A stretch of DNA of 64,000 nucleotides from Corynespora cassiicola (taxonomy: Eukaryota; Ascomycota; Dothideomycetes; Pleosporales; Corynesporascaceae), in assembly GCA_022059125.1 (NCBI GenBank), contig JAEUWY010000008.1:1178001-1242000 (forward strand), in the 5' to 3' direction. The notes beneath the pieces were generated by a model. It worked only from the letters and a program-made list of their open reading frames with translations. It had not been told where the DNA came from and ran no database searches. Positions 1-10,997 of this stretch are shown here, piece after piece; positions within the stretch are counted from its first letter, which is position 1; the number at the start of each line of letters is the position of its first letter. A program made the position numbers and the translations under genes.

Positions 1-1633
1 GCGAGCTTGTGAGCCAGCATGAAATGATCATGAGACAGAACGTGAGTGCGTTGGCAGTATTCACCAGATATGGCCTTTGCCCTCCACCAGCCCCCAGACT
101 ATTCATGGCCCCCCATAATCCGGGTGCGGCCAAGCTACAAAAGCCAAGGATTGTAGCGTTGTAGAAGGGTGTGCGATACCATTTAGCTGCTCGATTAGCG
201 TGCAATCTAGGAAGAAGTATGCTCTGAATTATTTACCTTGAATTTTTCTTTCCTCAATCAGCGGGACGTCTCCTAAGACTTGCTTATCTGAGGTTGACAT
301 TAATATGTCTTAGGTACCTAGGTAGATAGGTACCTAGGTAAGTTAAAAAGTCAGAGAATCACGTGATCCGGTGTCAAAGTGGCAGCTCAACGTGTCAACG
401 CCGCCTCAAGAAACCAAAAACACGTTATTTAAAGTGAGTGAAAGAGAAGAAGTTGCTAGAAATCCTTATAGTTGACTGGACATCTCGCGCAATCAGTGCT
501 TGCAATTGCATGTCGATCTGGGTACGTCCGATACAGATAAGCGTTGGGCGTCCAATTGGCTAGCGAATGGCGTGCTTTGGCAACGGATTGATGCATTCAA
601 ACTTGGCAACCATTCTGTGTTCGGCTTTGGAAATGTCAATCGCTGAAAAGTATCCTTTTTCCAATCATTGGTTAAACTAAATTGCAACAGAAGATTGACT
701 TGGTACATAGTATATGAGGCACTCTTGATCATGATATATTGATTCTGGAAGGGAATGCCGCAAATAAGAAGAACACAATAGAATAAATAATTAGTCCAGC
801 TGTTACAAGGAAAACAAACTATTGATAAGTTAAGGTTCTCATACTTATCTCTTCTTATACAGTCACTTTTTTACTCAAATCCGCACCCGCTGCTTGTAGC
901 GATTTTATAAAACTAACAGGCTTTATGAGGGAAATTTTTCTTTGTTTCCGTAGACGGAACGTATGGGACACCCTTTCGTGCTCTTTTGTGTGCGTGTTCA
1001 AAGCTGTGGTGCAATTTTCCTCCTGAACGAGTGATGCAATCAGATCAGTACGGTTGCCAGATATCTTGAGCCGAATGAAATTACAGATCGAGAGTAGCTC
1101 TTATCCTGATTCACAGAGAGCATCGCCACAGGTATCTTATCCAGGACTCCAGCCAGAATATATTAGAAGGATTTGTTGCCAATATCTCTCTCTATTGCCT
1201 CTCCTGTCATGGACAAAAATCTGATGTAACCAGCATTTCTCTATGCTGCATGTCTGTATGACATGCACTAAACCATCGGACTCTTTGTATATATACATAT
1301 CAGCAGTGGACTTGTCCTGTGCCGTGCTTTCTCGTAATAAAAGAAGCCGAGAATTTAATGCGTTTCACTTTGGGGCGGAATGGTACGCATTTGGATTACC
1401 CCCAGCTCCCATCTCACAGTCATGGCTCGCGTTTAATATTTTTGGAGCGGCAGGTAGTCCCTCCCGCATTTCGGCCCCAAACTTGACCAAGTTAGATTGG
1501 CTCCCACACGGCTAAGGCGGTGATGACTCGTATCAGTCGATGATTTTCCGTGGTTTGATTTGTTGTCGACTTCGGCAGAATTCCCAAATTGTACGAACGC
1601 TAAGCCGCTTGCAGGGGCTGCCTGCTCACAACC
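1..1633. other. Intergenic left flank
   Basis: No convincing gene is visible; the few open frames are short and lack family signals. It holds a TAGGTACC palindromic cluster near 311-340 and an ATCACGTGAT E-box palindrome at 358-367. The last few hundred bases are presumably the promoter and 5' leader of the gene to the right. Confidence 0.6.
311..340. repeat. Tandem palindromic TAGGTACCTAGGTA motif
   Basis: The 14-mer TAGGTACCTAGGTA occurs at 311-324 and again at 327-340 with a two-base spacer. Each copy contains the perfect 10-bp palindrome TAGGTACCTA. A related TAGGTAGGTACC lies near 32531. Function is unknown; it could be a transcription-factor site or a simple-repeat remnant. Confidence 0.8.
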
Positions 1634-1708
1634 ATGAATTCGATAGAATTATCAGGGGAAACGACATGGTATTTGATCAAAATTAGAAGGCAAGTTGAGT
1701 TCATAAGC

Positions 1709-4108
1709 ATGGAGGCCTTAACGGCAATTTGGGTGCGGCGAAGGTCCAGCATGTTCCTCATCCTTCCTCGCGTAGCTTTTTCATTGTGGCTACCCGCCGT
1801 CTATGGAACTCCTGCGCAAGGTGCAAATTCTACGCGAATAAATCCTGAAGGAACTGCAGAAAACCATGCGGCAGCAAACCTATCCCGAAGTTTTTCTTCG
1901 ACTGAATTCTCTATTTCAAGTCTGCAGACGCCGACTTCAGCTACGATTGGTGGGCGCAAGAAGGTCGAAATAGGTATTCCGAAACTGATCAGCTGTAGAT
2001 TCCGTTCTTTCTTGCGATAGACAATGGTCTTCATACTATTCATCGAGTATCCTGGCATACAAACCGATTACTGAACAGACATTCACCAAATTAGTGGTCT
2101 CGACAGAGATCTTTTACTCGACTACATATACCTGCTCATCTATGTGCGGGCAAGTCTGTTACGCCGATCTTACGACCACCGATTCGGCATTCTTTACAGT
2201 CACGAACACAAGATTAGAAACGTCAACTGAATGGGCCTCTTACAACGGATCTCAACCCAGTTGCACGGTGCCATATGGCTCATGCAAGAGTCTTTGGGAT
2301 GAATTTTCGCATTCGACTTCCGCTTGGAACTCATGGTACAACAATGGGTGGTCCCCGGAAGCCGAGCCACCGTGGCCTAAGAGGCCAGGATGCAAATATT
2401 GTGAGCAGTCCGCATGTTACATACTGGCGCGTGGAAAAGTGAACGTTTTTTACTGGCCAGAGCATACTTCAGTGTCGCGCGACATGTGCACTGATTTGCC
2501 TCTGAACGGACCAGCTTACTACTCAAGCACTTACCCTAACACAAGTAAGTTGTGGAGAATCTCTCTGTGGTATATTTGCTGAAAACGCTAGGCTACATAC
2601 CGATCACAACAGGCTCATCTGTAGTAGTAGATGGGACAACCTTCCATGAGGGAAACGTATACCTCTCCATTCCGGTCGCAAGTGTGACCAACAATTGCGG
2701 GTCGACGCTAGGGAATATTCATTCCAACATTTTGTTAACTTTGGCATCGAGCGACATACAGTCAGGCAGGCAAGGTAGTCGCGGAGGCGATAAATGGCCA
2801 ATCAATTATGCTGACTTTAACCCACCTTACCCATGGAGGTGCGTCCCTTTGAAATGTGTTCTTTCTCAGTCACTGACACATTCTAGCGCCTACAAAGGAG
2901 CTCTTCCCGATTGCGCATCTGCAATCAATAGAGAGCCTGGGCCCTGGTGTACAAGCTCGGTGGTTTTCCAGAACAACTTCCATCCCATTATCTGGCTACC
3001 ATATTCGATCCAGCATATTGATCCAGCATGGGCTGGGTGCACTCCAATAGTTGGCCTTGTAGACCCGCCTATTGCGCTGTCAACGGTAAACTTCCTCTCC
3101 ACAGATCCGGCGCTTGTCCCCATTGCGACGATACCTGCCCAGGCAGCCGATACGCCCACACCTATCGCGACACCGACGTCCAAGATTGAAAACGATGGTA
3201 ATGCAGACCAGTCGATCGAAGAATCAAAATACCATCCCTCGCCCTCATGGGGTACTATGATGAACTCAGGTGCGACAACGACAGGGCCAAGGATCACGAT
3301 TGGGTCAACAATTCTGCCAGTCGCGGACAACGGCGCTGGCTTGGTTATTGAACCGGACGTTACAATCACAAAGGGTGGCCTGGGGGTCGTGATTGATGGA
3401 ACAACAGTCTATCTCGGAGACAAATCCATCACTTTTGATTCGCCAGTTGGAGTATCTTCATCACCTATCGGAAGAATCGGAGAGGATACCGAACTTACAG
3501 TTGGAGCTAAAGAATTCAAACTTGACCCTGCAGGAAACCTGGTTGCCGTAGGATCCACCCTGATGAGGGGCGATGCGCCCGCCACGATTCTGAATGACAT
3601 AGTGAGTGTGGATGCAAAGGGAGTCATCTTTATGAAATTAGGATCTGTGGAAATACAGTCAATATCTTTCGAGCAACTCGACAATATTGGCTCGATAAAA
3701 TTCAATGGTATAACCCTACTGACGAATGCAAACGGCGAGGTTATCCTTGAGGATGGAAGCACATTACGTATTGGGGGTTCTGCAATCACAACCGGGGGCA
3801 CTGTTCTTAGCGTGGGGACTGCCGGAATCTTCATTTCTGATTCAAAAGGACATGTCCAAACCATCACTTCAAAGGCGCATAACTTTGATGATTCGAATAA
3901 AATGTCACAAAGAGTGGGTTCAGAGATAGCAAGGCCATTTCCCGACGATGATAACTCACGAACAGGGTTTCCAGCCCCAGAAGATGATGGAACGAGTCGG
4001 ATCGCGGTATCAAGCGACACAGGGGCTTCGACCCGAGTGAATCTAATGTATTCACAGACTATATGGGCTTTTTTGGGAATAACTGTCCTTTTTATTAACG
4101 CTTTCTAA
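1709..4108 (+). CDS. Secreted, probably GPI-anchored surface protein
   Basis: Four exons are inferred: 1709-1973, 2095-2544, 2592-2838 and 2887-4108, giving about 727 aa. Every join keeps the frame. The third intron is 48 nt with no stop, so retention would also stay in frame. The N-terminus is a signal peptide (hydrophobic FLILPRVAFSLWLPAVYG); ATGs at 1634 and 1751 are alternatives. The first half is rich in Cys, Trp, Ser and Thr and contains a VNVFYWPEH segment of a kind common in fungal secreted proteins. The second half repeats short strands of the ITIGSTILPV and VVIDGTTVYLG kind, suggesting a beta-solenoid-like wall domain. The last 18 residues are hydrophobic and end in INAF, as expected for a GPI signal. 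No enzyme motif is seen. I do not recognise a named orthologue; a surface or adhesion role is inference. Confidence 0.75.
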
Positions 4109-4177
4109 GTATAACAAAAGTTGATCCGTTGTACATTGGAGGTAGTCATATATGGATAGCTAAAATTAATGAACTCA

Positions 4178-5339
4178 TCATGTCCAGCCACTCTGAGAAG
4201 GATCTTCCCCGGTTTGTGATCTCTTAGGAATCTCCGTAACCCTGACGTCCACCATCCTCACAACTCTGATAACATTTCTTTCCTCTTCGATTTCTCTGTG
4301 ACTCTCCAAGTCCCTTTCATAGGCAAGAACGCTCATCATGGAACTCCCCATAGTCCCCTTGGGAGTATTTTTCTGTCGGCCTCTAGAACCACTCACGCTA
4401 CTACTCTGACCACTCCGTGATGTGCCTGGGCTCAGACCGGACATGCACTTGGCAAGAAGCGGTCGAAGGGTTGGAAGGCAGGCTGCTACCAGCGCAACAT
4501 TAATTTCGATGAGGGAAAAGCAGGCTGCCGGCGCATTATCGTATGTTGGGTCGGTAGAATAGGTGATGACGAGGAGCGAATGGAGGCGGATTGCAGAGAT
4601 GATGCAGACGAAACTGCCAAAGGCAAATACCCCCATCAACAACCACTTCTGCCTATTTGCCAACTTCAGACTCTTTATGACAGGTATAGGCAGGAGGATG
4701 ATCATGAGGTCTGTAACGATGTTAATAGCCGCGTTACTGAACCAGGATGCCACGCGATTGAGACAACGACCTGGTAGCTGAGGTTGCCAAAATCTTTGTA
4801 TCGGCCAGCACACGAAGATACATCCAATAATGGTAGCCATCATGAATAGAAAGATAAAAACGATAAATGCCCGGCACCAGATTTGGAATCGATGTGTTTT
4901 GAAGACCCGCTGGTATTGCATCAAAATGGCGAGTTTCGTAAGACCGAGGGATGCGCTATATGTAGAAAGACTGATATAGAAATTCTGTGGAAGCATTAGC
5001 GACTATTATCTGCCGAGTTGATATATAATTTCTTACTATTAGAAGCTTCTCACCATCATCCGGAGTCATCTCGCTGGCGTGCTCCCCCAACCCGTATTTG
5101 ATCTGCAACCACATGACGGTAACAGTCGCAGTGGCAAAAAGCTACATTTTGATAAGTTTCAGCATCATCGTAGACAAAAGATTGCCTACCCATGAGACTG
5201 CTATCATCAGATCCTCCCAACCAGGTGCGCGAATTACGATAAGACGAGTCCATAGTCGGAGCCCAACGAAGAAGGTTCCGAGGAGGGAAAATGTACCAAT
5301 AACGATGGCTGTTTGAACAGCTCTGAAAGCCAAAGACAT
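4178..5339 (-). CDS. PTH11-like rhodopsin-fold integral membrane protein, exon 1-2 join uncertain
   Basis: This looks like a fungal PTH11-type seven-helix membrane protein (rhodopsin domain), a family of putative surface sensors. Exon 1 (from 5339) has the RAVQ...LRLWTRL start and the WED motif of helix 2. Exon 2 (5037-5102) carries KYGLGEH and a TPDD loop. Exon 3 (4178-4984) has LTKLAILMQYQRVF, a CWPIQRFW loop, AAINIVTDLMIILLPIP and a polar Ser-rich tail. The intron 4985-5036 is clean. The first intron is not: the best donor (GT at 5145) leaves the frame one base short, while a donor at 5189 is in frame but removes 12 residues of helix 2 and gives about 340 aa. Either splicing is unusual or the gene carries a frameshift. 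The family is secure, the structure is not. Confidence 0.65.
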
Positions 5340-5679
5340 GACCTTCCGGGAGGATCATATAGTGAGGAATGATGTTACAAAGATTTATGCATTGATCATA
5401 TGTGCACATGCGTGAGTGCAAAGGAAACAGATCGGTTGGGAAATAGAGGTCATGAATAATAATCAAAAAGACGGCGGTTTCATATAACTTCTTGCCACGT
5501 GCTATGCACTACGATGCTCCGGAATCCGTGGACGGAAATCTTGTGAGACATAGTAAAGTTTAACTGACGGTGGAGAAAGCGGGACAAAAGTCAATGTCGT
5601 GCCGAGATTCGAGAACAAATGGATTCCAGTCGTGTCATAAGTTAACTAGGTATTGAATACAGAGATTATCGACACACTC
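5340..5679. other. 5' region of the receptor gene and gap
   Basis: Coordinates 5340-5679 hold the upstream region of the minus-strand receptor and the 3' side of the acyltransferase gene. A CACGTG core lies near 5497. No gene is seen. Confidence 0.45.
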
Positions 5680-6993
5680 CTAGTCCACCAATGACACGAA
5701 TTTAATACCGGGCGCGCTCCAATTACCTGAACGCAACACGCCATCTGATATAAAGAATGACGTCCCATCACTGAACACATCCCGGCCGAAGTCAGGCACT
5801 GAACCTCTGACTACGGGGCGAGATACTGGCTTCAGCGCCTCGTAGAACTTTGGATATTGCCAAGCAGGTACAGCCCAGAAGAAAAAGGCAAAGACCCACA
5901 TGAAGCCTATAATCTTTCGAGTCGCTTGAGACTGTAGTGACCGTGCGAACATGCCGTTTTTGTTCCTCAAAAGTCTTTTCGCAGCAGTCATGAATAGCAC
6001 TTCAATTGCACCAGCAGCAAAGTTGCTGAGCCAGAATTGCAACTCTCCTGCTGGCATAACGGTCTCCCCACCCTGCCAATCGGCAACTGCATGAATCACA
6101 CCTGAGACAAAAAAGGTCCAGAATGCCACGATCATCTTTTCCCCACGGGATGGGGACTCGAGACGCAGAAAGTGATGGGTGATGAGTTTAGCCGAAGAAG
6201 CACACGAGGGTCCAGCCAGGCGGTGCCAAAATTTCCCCCAGAAGCCCCGGATACTGGAGCCATGCCACGGGCTTCCAAACAGAGGTGGCCACTCTTCGGG
6301 TGCATCAAGTCGCGCAACCGTCACAAAGAAGATGGAAAGCACCACGTTTGCGCCGTCGAGCATCAGATAGGCGAGCCAGATCCAGTAGACCGACATGACG
6401 GACCGAAACTGTATCTCTCTCATGGTGAAATGGGGCTCGGACTCTGATTGCGGCCGGAGGAGTCTGCCGAACAAGGCGTGACGCGATGGTGCGAAGTCGT
6501 CTGCGCTAAGGCGGAAATGCGATATGACGGCTGGCCCGATGACATGGAGCTGTATCATCCAACACAAGGTCACCTTGGCCGCGCGGAGAAGCGCAAACAC
6601 ATAGCGCTTCCTCCAAGGTGTGCTCTGACCGTTTCGGTTGGGCAGGTAATCCGGCCAGTCAAGCTGGCGTTGGGGATCGTTGTAGATTTTGTAGGCTAAC
6701 AGCCAGGCTTCGCTGGTGGTGCGGCAAGTGTTGGGGAATTGGAATCGGTCAATGTATAGGACCGAGGCAGCGTGGTGCATCCAAACGCATTGTAGAAGGT
6801 TCCAGTATGATGCGACACCGGGATATACCCACGAGAGCCGGGTGCTGGTCGTAAGCGAAAGGACAGCGCTACCCAACAGGATGGGGGCGAGACAGAGGCG
6901 ACCAAAGTGTTGGAGGCGAACTGCGGCTAAGAATGTCGCCGAGGAAAGGGCGAAATAGAATATAGGTGTCAATGCTCCGGGCAGGGCAAACAT
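5680..6993 (-). CDS. Wax-synthase-domain membrane O-acyltransferase
   Basis: Single exon, 437 aa from the first ATG (6993). The protein is polytopic. It carries the wax-synthase-domain signature GSPWHGSSIRGFWGKFWHRL in its second half, followed about 50 residues later by VSGVIHAVADW, whose histidine matches the MBOAT-type active-site His. The same family includes fungal secondary-metabolite O-acetyltransferases such as Tri7-like enzymes, so the likely reaction is acyl transfer from acyl-CoA to a hydroxyl group at the ER. No polyketide synthase, terpene cyclase or P450 lies in the window, so there is no pathway context. It lies on the same strand as the receptor gene on one side and the small secreted protein on the other. 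The family is well supported; the substrate is unknown. Confidence 0.85.
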   Translation of the reverse strand: MFALPGALTPIFYFALSSATFLAAVRLQHFGRLCLAPILLGSAVLSLTTSTRLSWVYPGVASYWNLLQCVWMHHAASVLYIDRFQFPNTCRTTSEAWLLAYKIYNDPQRQLDWPDYLPNRNGQSTPWRKRYVFALLRAAKVTLCWMIQLHVIGPAVISHFRLSADDFAPSRHALFGRLLRPQSESEPHFTMREIQFRSVMSVYWIWLAYLMLDGANVVLSIFFVTVARLDAPEEWPPLFGSPWHGSSIRGFWGKFWHRLAGPSCASSAKLITHHFLRLESPSRGEKMIVAFWTFFVSGVIHAVADWQGGETVMPAGELQFWLSNFAAGAIEVLFMTAAKRLLRNKNGMFARSLQSQATRKIIGFMWVFAFFFWAVPAWQYPKFYEALKPVSRPVVRGSVPDFGRDVFSDGTSFFISDGVLRSGNWSAPGIKFVSLVD

Positions 6994-7562
6994 GGTAGGC
7001 AAAAGATTGGAGGGTAGACGATAGAGAAATGACGCATTCGGGTATGGGATGAATGGATTATATTTATCCCCTCACTTGCGCTTGGCCGACCTGCAACTGT
7101 GCATCTTTACATCTCCGACGCTGTGGTGAGCGTTGCGGCCTAAGACCACATGTTTCAAATATTTTCCGAATCCGCTGCCCATCGATTCCAGATGCCAGTC
7201 CGTAGGAAGCTTACATCGGGCCAAGCATCTCAGCTCCGCTTAGCATGAACCATCAAACATACTGTAATATGATGTAACTGAGCAGGCTGTGCTGGAGGAA
7301 CTAGTTTTCTGGGGTGTGCACTCCTCCACAACAAGGGAACAAAAACGTCACAGGGAATTGATCATTCTGCGCTCTGGCTGTAAGGAAAAGAACCGACATA
7401 ATTCAACTAATAAGAAATCTATCTTGAAAATCAAAGCAAATACAAAAACCAAATAGCAAAAGACCATTAAAGAATAGAAAACCATCAAGGCCAATACAAG
7501 TACAAAGTATGCTCAAAAGTGGATAGGCATCCCGGCTTCTCCATCCGAAAAGCCTGCGCAAT
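6994..7562. other. Intergenic region
   Basis: This holds the promoter side of the acyltransferase gene and the 3' region of the small secreted protein gene. No further gene is supported. Confidence 0.5.
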
Positions 7563-8086
7563 CTAGCGCTGAAGGCTCTGAACAGCCCCGAGCAAGAGCT
7601 GAGCATCGGAATCGCTCAAGTTATCGTAAGTCATACAGGCCGAGCCGCATGGAACCGGGTGACCAGCCTCGGTGAACAGAGTGGCCAGGTTCATGCAAGG
7701 GGCCGGAACAGAATCGAGCTGGAAAGCTATGATAATAATTAGAAAACGACCATGAGAGTTGAGATGGCCATGTGCGACTTACAGTTTGCGTTCTTCTGAG
7801 TGACAGTGATGGTGACTCCCGCCATCGAATTGGTGCACTCGTCGAGGCTGTGCTGAGAAACGCCGGGGGGGAGGTTGATCTGGCGCGGCTCCATCCTCAT
7901 CATGGTGCGGGCCTTGAGCTTGGCATCTCCACCGCAGTCCTTGTCCTTGCAGGCCACCTCGACGATGATGCCGCCGACGATCGGCGCGACAATCTCGACC
8001 AGCACAAACATGACTGGAGGAGGGGCTGGGCAGGAAGGAACCATGGCAAGAGCAGCAAGAGCAGAGGCAATGATGTAGGACTTCAT
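7563..8086 (-). CDS. Small secreted cysteine-containing protein
   Basis: Two exons (7783-8086 and 7563-7726) join through a canonical 56-bp GTAAGT...TAG intron and give 155 aa. The start MKSYIIASALAALAMVPSC is a signal peptide; a second hydrophobic stretch (VMFVLVEIVAPIVGGIIVEV) follows closely and could instead make the protein membrane-bound. Seven cysteines are present, including the pair in ACKDKDCGG and a C-terminal APCMN...VPCGSACM group. No family is recognised. Size, signal peptide and cysteine content resemble fungal effector-like secreted proteins, but that role is only inference. The 5' leader is rich in TTGG repeats near 8090-8130. Confidence 0.7.
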
Positions 8087-9153
8087 GGTGAATCGATTGG
8101 GTTGATTTGGTTGAAATTGGTTGAAGTTGGTTGGAAAGGAGTGTGTTGGAATGAAGAGCGTGAATTGAAAGGAGTGAATGAGTTAATGAGCGCTGTAGAA
8201 GTGAAGGAAGCTGGATCTGTTGGCTTGATGTAGCTTTGAAGGGGAGAAAAGAGGTCTTTTATACTTGGATTCGATGCACTGTCAAGACAGAAAATGAAAT
8301 GACAGATGCATGATCGCTACTGTCTGGCCAAGATCTGATTGTAAGGCAGACCACCTAGAGCCATGCATGTTCCTTCTCATGTCCGCCACGGATGTTTTGC
8401 TTGTTGATTTCTGGGTTAAGATATGATATCATGATCAGAATCATCTCCGGTAGGAACTAGATCTCACACTTTTTGGCTATCAGTTTGCCTCTGCGTTGAC
8501 TCCGCGTCGGATTCCTGACGTAGGTTCGCCACCCGCCGTATTGATACTGTCCGAGAGCGATGAAACAAGCCTTTCAATATAGAAGCACATCTTTGCCACA
8601 GAAAATATCAGAAAAAATCATGGAGTTGCAACTAATGCAATTTCTCGCTAGTATAGGAGGGTAATTGGGCACAGAAAGGAATTGACTGGGCCTTTTTCGT
8701 ATTGGAATCCATCTTCTGTGCAGATTAGACTATACTCGAAATGATACACGGGGTTTGGAGGAATTAATCGGAAATATTCGACCACAGTTCAGGACCCTGA
8801 GCAATACTGACGCATATCCGGACGTGTCAGGAGATATCCTCATCATTCGTGCGAGAACCTGCCATCGACCGCATCTACTCGGAGAGATTGCGCAATGATC
8901 AGTGCCAGGTATACAATCCCGGTGGTCGTATTCCCAAGGCCGGCGCTGAAGTATGCTTATCGGTTTTCCGCTTGGGAGGGGGGCCAAAACAATCCTCGGC
9001 ATCCTGGGCCAAGGATTACGGGCTGATACAGAGGGACATTGGAGCTGATCTAGGACCACCCGACATGCTTTTTTTGACTTAGAAATGCACCGTTTATGTC
9101 TAGAGCTTTTTCTATCAAATTATACTGTACTCGAACTCTTTTTTTGTTTCGCA
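8087..9153. other. Intergenic region
   Basis: About 1.07 kb with no supported gene. Overlapping open frames on both strands around 8730-9080 have no recognisable domain and no splice partners. It contains the promoter of the small secreted protein gene and of the Sec11-like gene. Confidence 0.5.
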
Positions 9154-9721
9154 ATGCGCAAATCATCTGTCGAAGTTCTTCGTATCGCGTCTGCGATTGC
9201 TGTCGCTATCGCGCTTTGGAGTGCCTTGACCATCTTTACAAGATCTTCCTATCCCATCTTGACCGTTTCCTCGGAATCCATGGAACCTACATTCTATCGC
9301 GGCGACATCATTCTGCTTTCAAATAGGCGGCAAAGGGTTGTTGTTGGCGATATACCGGTGCTTTGGTTTGCCGGAAGGCCGTTGCCGATGGTGCATCGAG
9401 CCATTGAGGTTCTTGATCAGGCTGAGGGGAATGCTGACAACGCAACAACCAGGTATTTGCCTTGAAATTGAATCCAGGTATAAACTAATAAATTTTGTGA
9501 AAAGCCAACTCATCTTGACGAAGGGGGACAACAATGACAGAGATGATGGACTGTCGTCTCTGTACCCAGCAAGGCGCAAATACGCACGTCGCGACGAGGT
9601 CGTGGGACTGGTGTACGGCAAAGTACCATATCTTGGGCAATTTAGTCTTCTGGCAAGGGAGAAGCCATGGGTCCTATGTGCGGCTATCGCGAGCATATTG
9701 GCCGTTGGCCGTGCTCTGTAG
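9154..9721 (+). CDS. Divergent signal peptidase I, Sec11-like
   Basis: Exons 9154-9452 and 9505-9721 join across a 52-bp intron with a CTAAT branch site and give 171 aa. The ATG at 9154 was chosen because it gives the usual Sec11 length and starts just before the single N-terminal helix. The catalytic-serine box is SSESMEPTFYRGD (Ser42), the catalytic histidine lies in MVHRAIEV (His81), and the aspartate box is LTKGDNNDRDD (Asp108-114). The family cleaves signal peptides on the luminal side of the ER membrane as part of the signal peptidase complex. Canonical Sec11 usually has SGSMEP; here the Gly is Glu, and the surrounding sequence is divergent, so this may be a second, specialised paralogue. 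Paralogy is inference because the rest of the genome is not visible. Confidence 0.85.
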
Positions 9722-10730
9722 CAGAGCTAGAATGGTTTCATCACACGCGCATGGTGAAGTTCACCGTCTGCCTTCCTGCATGCGCAAAATCTTGATAGAC
9801 AAACCCCAACTTTCTTCTTTTTTTTTTTGGATTTAGACCCGTTGTACAAACGTATCGCTTAATGGAGGCCATAGCTGCGGCTCGGTTGAATGCTGCGCCC
9901 ACTACGGCGCAGCCTGTGTTTGAATTCGGTACGACATCACAGCCACTCTTCTGTCAATGCGGAGTCCGCCTACGTTGCATTCCCCGGAAATTTGAGGCGG
10001 CAGGCAACGATGTAATATCATGGGGTGGTTGTATTTGTTGTTTTCCAGCGAGGCTCAAACATCAAGATCAGGCAGCCCAGGTGTGATGTCATGCAAGTAA
10101 GACTCTGGTACCAAGTCCGTAGGATTCTTCGAAACCCACTTTTCGGCTCTAATGCTCCTCTTGTTGGGATGCCTCGCGCCATGGTTTCACAATGAAGCGC
10201 TGGTCACAATCTGCTAGTGCAGCAGTGCGGTGGCCTTATCGTCCGATACGAAAGCCCGAGATTCGTGCAGCAGCGAACAGGCCTTCGTCGTGAATGATCA
10301 TATCTTTTGCGCGACTACGACAGCACAAGCCGGTACGCTTTTCGCTTTCACAAGGGGCTTAAGCGATGCTCGTTTGTTTGGGAGATCCTAGTCAACTGTT
10401 ACATCGGAGGATCATTTAGATATATACAAGCGCTAGAGGTTGAAAGGCGCATGGGCGTGGTGGTGTTGGGTACACAATGCGCAGCCACACTCCCAAGCCC
10501 CGCCCCAGTCTTGGCGACATGTATATATTCACCTATGCCGCAAACTCTCGCTTCGCATTGCAATCTTACTTGCTGCGACACCTCCAAAGAAGCTACAGTG
10601 TTATATCAAAGAAGACCCCGATAGTTGCAGAGAAACAACTCCCTTTGTAAGTGCCAGAACACAATAGGGACGCCCATTTTTCTGACAATGTGCCGAAGGC
10701 TCCACCAACTTGAACCACTCTACTTGCGAC
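9722..10730. other. Intergenic region
   Basis: About 1 kb with a poly-T tract near 9817 and several short unsupported open frames. No RNA gene is recognised. Confidence 0.5.
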
Positions 10731-10997
10731 ATGTCCAGTGGTCGTGAGCTATCGCCAGTCTCAACCGAAGCCTCCAAGCCATACCAGAACAACTCGCGAG
10801 CCATGGAAGAGGGACGCGGTGGATACCCCCAACCAAAGCGCGACCTCATGGGCTGGAGCTTTGGCCCGGTGAGAGAAGAGTGGAAATACGGATCAAAGAT
10901 GCGAGTCATCAAGTACTATTCCCTGAGTTTTTTGATTGGTCTTATCATCGGTGTTATCATTGGAGTCATAATCTGGGCTATCCGCCGATACACATGA
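10731..10997 (+). CDS. Small tail-anchored-like membrane protein
   Basis: Single exon, 88 aa, starting at MSSGRELSPVSTEASK. The first 60 residues are polar and Pro/Gly/Ser-rich. The C-terminus is one strongly hydrophobic helix (LIGLIIGVIIGVIIWAI) followed by RRYT, the layout of a tail-anchored protein. No family is recognised. It is not spliced and has no partner genes. It could be a real lineage-specific protein or a chance frame; the clean C-terminal helix with a basic end favours the former. Confidence 0.45.
   Translation: MSSGRELSPVSTEASKPYQNNSRAMEEGRGGYPQPKRDLMGWSFGPVREEWKYGSKMRVIKYYSLSFLIGLIIGVIIGVIIWAIRRYT

Noticed and set aside
3409..4020. 203-aa open frame antisense to the surface protein
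   Set aside because: Shadow of the repeat region; the sense strand has signal peptide, introns and GPI tail.
8730..9082. 109-aa minus-strand and 77-aa plus-strand frames
   Set aside because: Mutually overlapping, no recognisable features.
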